Below are positions 60,525-64,000 of a DNA stretch of 64,000 nucleotides, in pieces (position 1 is the stretch's first letter; each line of letters starts with the position of its first letter). The stretch comes from Phoronis australis (lineage: Eukaryota; Phoronida; Phoronidae): the NCBI GenBank assembly GCA_002633005.1, contig NMRA01000195.1, positions 653,356 to 717,355 of the forward strand. Reading direction: 5' to 3'. The position numbers and the translations under genes were made by a program. The notes under the pieces are model-generated. The model ran no database searches, was not told where the DNA came from, and saw only the letters and a program-made list of their open reading frames with translations.

Positions 60525-61565
60525 ATATTTGGCGACCTGCAAGTGGCTAATGCGACCTTAGATTGTGTTTGGCTACCTGGGAAAAATTCCAAGTCGGCAG
60601 TGCAAGTATGAAAGTCAGACAATAATTCCCTCAAAATTTGTTTCAAAGTTCAGTTTGACTTTCAAACTTTAAATTACTAACAATTTTCCTAGATTAAGTA
60701 CCTTTGATTCATATTTGTTCCGTCTATTTCGTGAATTCAGCGCATTTAGCACCACGCTTAAATTACAACAGGAAGTAAACATGTCCGAATTGCTTGGCAA
60801 AAATCAGGCAAGATCGGTGAAATGAGTGCCATCAATGCATTCTATATTTGTTCGTCGGAAGGAGGAATTGAGTGAGCGAATGAACATACGACTACATTTA
60901 GGCATTTACGGGTCGGAAACCCCAGAATTCATTCCGGCGCTTGAGTTTTCTTAGTTTTGGCGACCTCAGATTTCATTTGACGACCTGGAATAAAAAATCA
61001 TCAGATTACTGCGTTCAACGCTTACGTCAATGCTAAGTTGCATTTGGCGACCTGGCAAAAATCTCAGGTCGCCAAACAAAATCTGAGATCGCCAAAACTG
61101 AACGTCTCCGGCGCCGACAAAGTCTGAGGTGGTTTCCTATCCAGCATTCATTGTAATGACACTTCTCTAAGTTCCTCCTGTAAATCTGCGTACGTTTGTT
61201 CTCTAACTCATTTATTTCTCCTGCTGCTGACCGTACGAATGAGCCTAGGATGCAGATGACGGCATGGGTTGGTGGCGTGAATTTCGCTGAGCTTGCATGA
61301 TTTTTGCGGAGCAGTTTTGTTTACTTCCTGTTATAATTTTAATGTGCTGGCAAATGTGCTGAATTCACAAAATGAAGGGAACACTTGTAATAAATCCAGG
61401 AAAACCGTTAGTTAGTAATTTAAAATTTGAAAGTGAACAAGAACCTTCAAAGGAATTTAGAGGGAATTATTGTCTGACTTCGATACTCACTGTGGCGACT
61501 TCGTGGCGACTTGGAATTTTTTCCAGGTCGCCAAACACAATCTGAGGTCTGGATTAGTTGTCCAA
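60525..61565. mobile_element. Foldback element with ~0.5-kb inverted arms
   Basis: The left arm (~60,525-60,990) is the imperfect reverse complement of the right arm (~61,075-61,565). Landmarks in order are AGATTGTGTTTGG.. ACCTGG, AATTCCAAGTCG, AAGTCAGACAATAATTCCCTC, GTGAATTCAGC.CATTT, and ACAGGAAGTAAAC. A GGCGACCT.G motif recurs at the ends and in the centre, including a compact palindrome at ~61,039-61,068 (GGCGACCTGGCAAAAATCTC AGGTCGCC). No transposase frame. Confidence 0.8.
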
Positions 61566-61829
61566 CGAGATATGTCTTTACAATTATCAACCAATTAGAA
61601 CAATGAATACATTTTTGGGTAAGCACCAAAAATATGCTGAAATAGCGGTTTGTTTTGACATCCCTCATTAAACAGTACACACCATGGATTTTTGCACATT
61701 TTGAATTACCGGTGGCCACAGACTAAATGTAAGACGTAAAATTTAGCTAAACCCATGTTTATTTTGTGTAATTAGCTCAAAATTTTGATTTTTCTTTCAA
61801 TTTTGCCAATTTTCACATTTCCCGCCATG

Positions 61830-61837
61830 TGACGTCA
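61830..61837. promoter_or_regulatory. Perfect CRE palindrome TGACGTCA
   Basis: Canonical CREB/ATF site, ~40 bases upstream of an ATG (61,876) that opens a short acidic frame. A related ATGACGT half-site lies in the inverted copy at ~62,494-62,500. Confidence 0.5.
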
Positions 61838-61875
61838 TGGGTTGAACACAAGAGATCAGTGACTAGCATTGAACA

Positions 61876-62143
61876 ATGGCGGAGACCAGGGAATTTGAAA
61901 GTGACGACGATTAAGAGCAAGAATTGAACGAATACTATGAAGAAACGTATGGGAATGGTGGCCAGGATGAGGAAATGGGGTTGCACGAAAGCGAGAACAA
62001 GTTTAATGTGCTTCCGGCTGCGTACTTTTCTACTTTGAGCCTTATGAACTGGATCCTCCCGCGAGAGAAGCGGCCTCGGGCTCGGCGAGTCAACCCAGTC
62101 ATCCAACAGACGATCCTGAATTAAGAGCTGATGTTTCTGAATG
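61876..62143 (+). pseudogene. Acidic FEPYELD-type gene fragment with frame breaks
   Basis: ATG at 61,876 opens MAETREFESDDD then a stop. A second frame (to ~62,020) is acidic, EYYEETYGNGG. A third frame reads YFEPYELDPPAREAASGSAS and ends at a stop near 62,141. Acidic segments leading to an FEP motif occur at the N-terminus of invertebrate proteins annotated as P2X7-like, but the diagnostic Cys-rich domain is not here. At least two frameshifts, so it is a pseudogene, a chain of tiny exons, or poor sequence. Confidence 0.4.
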
Positions 62144-62173
62144 ATAAATATTGTCCTTTATTGAACCAGGCCT

Positions 62174-62420
62174 TCATCGTCTCCTGTGACTGGAGTCGAA
62201 ACACGAGTCCTCAAAGTGGGCAGAACACAGAGTGGCCCCAGACCGAATCGCTTGGTCCACGATGACGTCCCACACTCTCGTTCGGCGCACGAAGTCATGC
62301 CTCTTCTGCGCAACTTTGGTGTCCTTCGGAACACCGAGACGTTTTCCGCCAGGCTGCTGTTGCTGCAGCCTCCGGAAATACATCTTTTGATCCCTCAACG
62401 AACCTTCTCGACGCTAAATG
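62174..62420 (-). pseudogene. THAP-type zinc finger fragment with one frameshift
   Basis: THAP domains are C2CH DNA-binding zinc fingers (C-x2-4-C ... C-x2-H). On the minus strand one frame reads RCISGGCSNS (first Cys pair), and after a frame change the adjacent frame reads PKDTKVAQKRHDFVRRTRVW ... LCSAHFEDSCFD (the C-x2-H pair and the following conserved Phe). Domain length and spacing fit THAP. The required frame change, near 62,350, means this copy is broken unless the base call is wrong. Related DNA transposases (P element) also carry THAP fingers. Confidence 0.65.
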
Positions 62421-62519
62421 TACTTTGCATTCTCTTCACTCTATACACTTAGTCTCTGATCCAAACGGTATGGCGAACGACTTGGGTTCAACCCATGACG
62501 TTGTACATAATTATTATTT

Positions 62520-64000
62520 TTTTCAATTTTTGCGTGTTTCTTTATGAGCTGTGCACTAAAGGCACTGAAATCAAGTGAGATATAATAATAAAATTTATTT
62601 TGAGGTACTAGAGTCATGTTGTGTACACTTTAAGAGAACAAATCCAAGCCAAGGTCGCTTCAGTATAGGAGACTTCTGTGCTGGTATTTCAATGTTTGAA
62701 TATGTAGAGGTATAAATTTTATACATATTGGTTGATGTGTGGAAGTGTCCAACAAATTGCTCATTACAAATAAAACAAAAATTGAGTTATGTCTGAAGTT
62801 TTTCAAAAATTAAATTGAGGATAGGCTTAAAGCTGAACATGGGGAAGTACAAATTTTAAAAACATGGAATTTTGGTGTGAATCCAGACAAGAACAGTATG
62901 ATGCTGTCAAGGACGGGAAATAACTAACTTTAGCAGTTGATGTTTGTGTGGCAACATTTCCCTGTGGCGTAGTAATTGCAAATAAGTTGAATGTTGGTGT
63001 CAAAAATTGTGTTTACTGAACTTTTTGCATGTGTTTCAAGTAAAAATTCTCATGTTTAGAACGGTGAAGAATGAATTATTTTGCTCAAGACTGGAGCTTG
63101 AATCAAAATTTAGAAATTAGCAATATTGGCCGTCCCAAATTCAAGAATAATGAGAAAGACAAATTTTACATTAGCAACTATTTTTAGCTATATATCTGAT
63201 TTTTTGATGTCTGAAAAGTATGATGAATGCCAACATTGCCCATAATCCCAATCTTCAGAACAGAAACAAATCCAGTTTTGGCTTGGATATCAATGTCCCA
63301 AATTTTAGAGACTGTCCCAAACTGGAGAATTTTTTAGTGTAACTTAGGGCTGGCAGGTCTTTCCGTTAAGGCTATCAGTGAGCTCCATTCAGTTCTTGCT
63401 TTTATCATATGTTAACGAGCATTGTGTCACCATATTAAAATATGAAAATGAAGTGTTCCACCCTGAAACAGGAACCAGATCAATAGCTTGTATAAGTGGC
63501 ACTGCATGGGGCTTTGAAGTCTGCATAGGTGGCAAAAAGTATCCGCTCATCGAGTGGCTTAACTGCTAAAAGGTGACAGTAGCTATTTCTGGCTGAAAAT
63601 TAATTCAACAAGCTGTACATTATGTTCATATTAGTGTCACAAACTACTTATTTCCTACAACAATAAACTTTATCTGCAATCAAATAGTGCTATCTGAGTT
63701 TAAATTACACTCTAAAACATATATACTTCACTGCACTGTTAGCCGTTTTTGGACTGTTGGGTGGAGCTTTTGTAGTCTGAGGGTTGAGTCAAGATCACTG
63801 ATCATACAATCAAACAAAACACATCAATATAAACACGTCATTATTTTCCCATTAAAATCCAGGCAGTATGATTAGGAATTACAATATGTCACTGCAGTGA
63901 TCCTGCAGGTGTTTGTAGTCTCCACTACCATCTCTACACTGGTGTTCCGGATCATTATGCAATACAAAATGCTGAACAACAGTTTAATAACCAAAAAGAA
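62520..64000. other. Right edge, no gene recognised
   Basis: AT-rich with only 60-codon-class open frames (63,378-63,569 and 63,687-63,875) that have no known content or splice support. Confidence 0.45.

Larger units (their letters stand above)
61832..62501. repeat. Inverted repeat pair bounding the THAP locus
   Basis: ACGTCATGGGTTGAAC at 61,832-61,847 has an exact inverted copy at 62,486-62,501. Similarity continues inward on both sides (ATCAG.GACTA), interrupted by ~20 extra bases in the right copy. Two gene fragments converge between the arms. Confidence 0.75.

Overview
This is animal (metazoan) nuclear DNA. Genes are split by GT-AG introns, the sequence is AT-rich, coding density is low, introns carry many degraded transposons and inverted-repeat elements, and there are two assembly gaps (a 945-base N run at 39,396-40,340 and a single N at 53,210). 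The style of repeats and the strong similarity of the main gene to vertebrate MED23 suggest a marine invertebrate, perhaps a deuterostome. I cannot name the species.

The backbone of the window is one gene on the minus strand, MED23, a Mediator complex tail subunit. I could place 27 consecutive exons with consistent splice phases, from a start codon at 59,369 down to 940. They encode 1,222 residues plus two bases of a split codon. The last ~145 residues, judged against a usual length of about 1,370, must lie beyond the left edge. Its intron 14 is about 24 kb (13,718-37,788).

Inside that intron, on the opposite strand, sits the most striking object: a two-exon gene (20,775-32,639 joined to 33,266-33,682) for a predicted 4,093-residue type I membrane protein. 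It has a signal peptide, three cysteine-capped leucine-rich-repeat (LRR) domains, a ~2,300-residue Thr-rich tandem array of about 165 14-residue units between the second and third LRR domains, one transmembrane helix and a 78-residue acidic tail. The layout resembles an enlarged mucin-stalk LRR receptor. I know of no described family with this exact order.

The rest is mobile or repetitive DNA. A CAGGGATATAC-ended DNA transposon lies at 2.7-4.4 kb. A piggyBac-like element with TTAA target sites lies at 43.1-44.2 kb, and a related repeat copy at 12.1 kb preserves the empty site. A frameshifted LINE reverse transcriptase/RNase H lies in MED23 intron 1 (55.05-57.5 kb). Two foldback elements lie at 16.5 and 60.5 kb, paired dispersed repeats are scattered through introns, and a broken THAP-finger locus lies at 61.8-62.5 kb. 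There is also a decayed copy of MED23 exon 16 in the adjacent intron, and an apparent duplication of exon 2 that is best explained as two unmerged overlapping contigs. I saw no rRNA gene, intact tRNA gene or CRISPR array.
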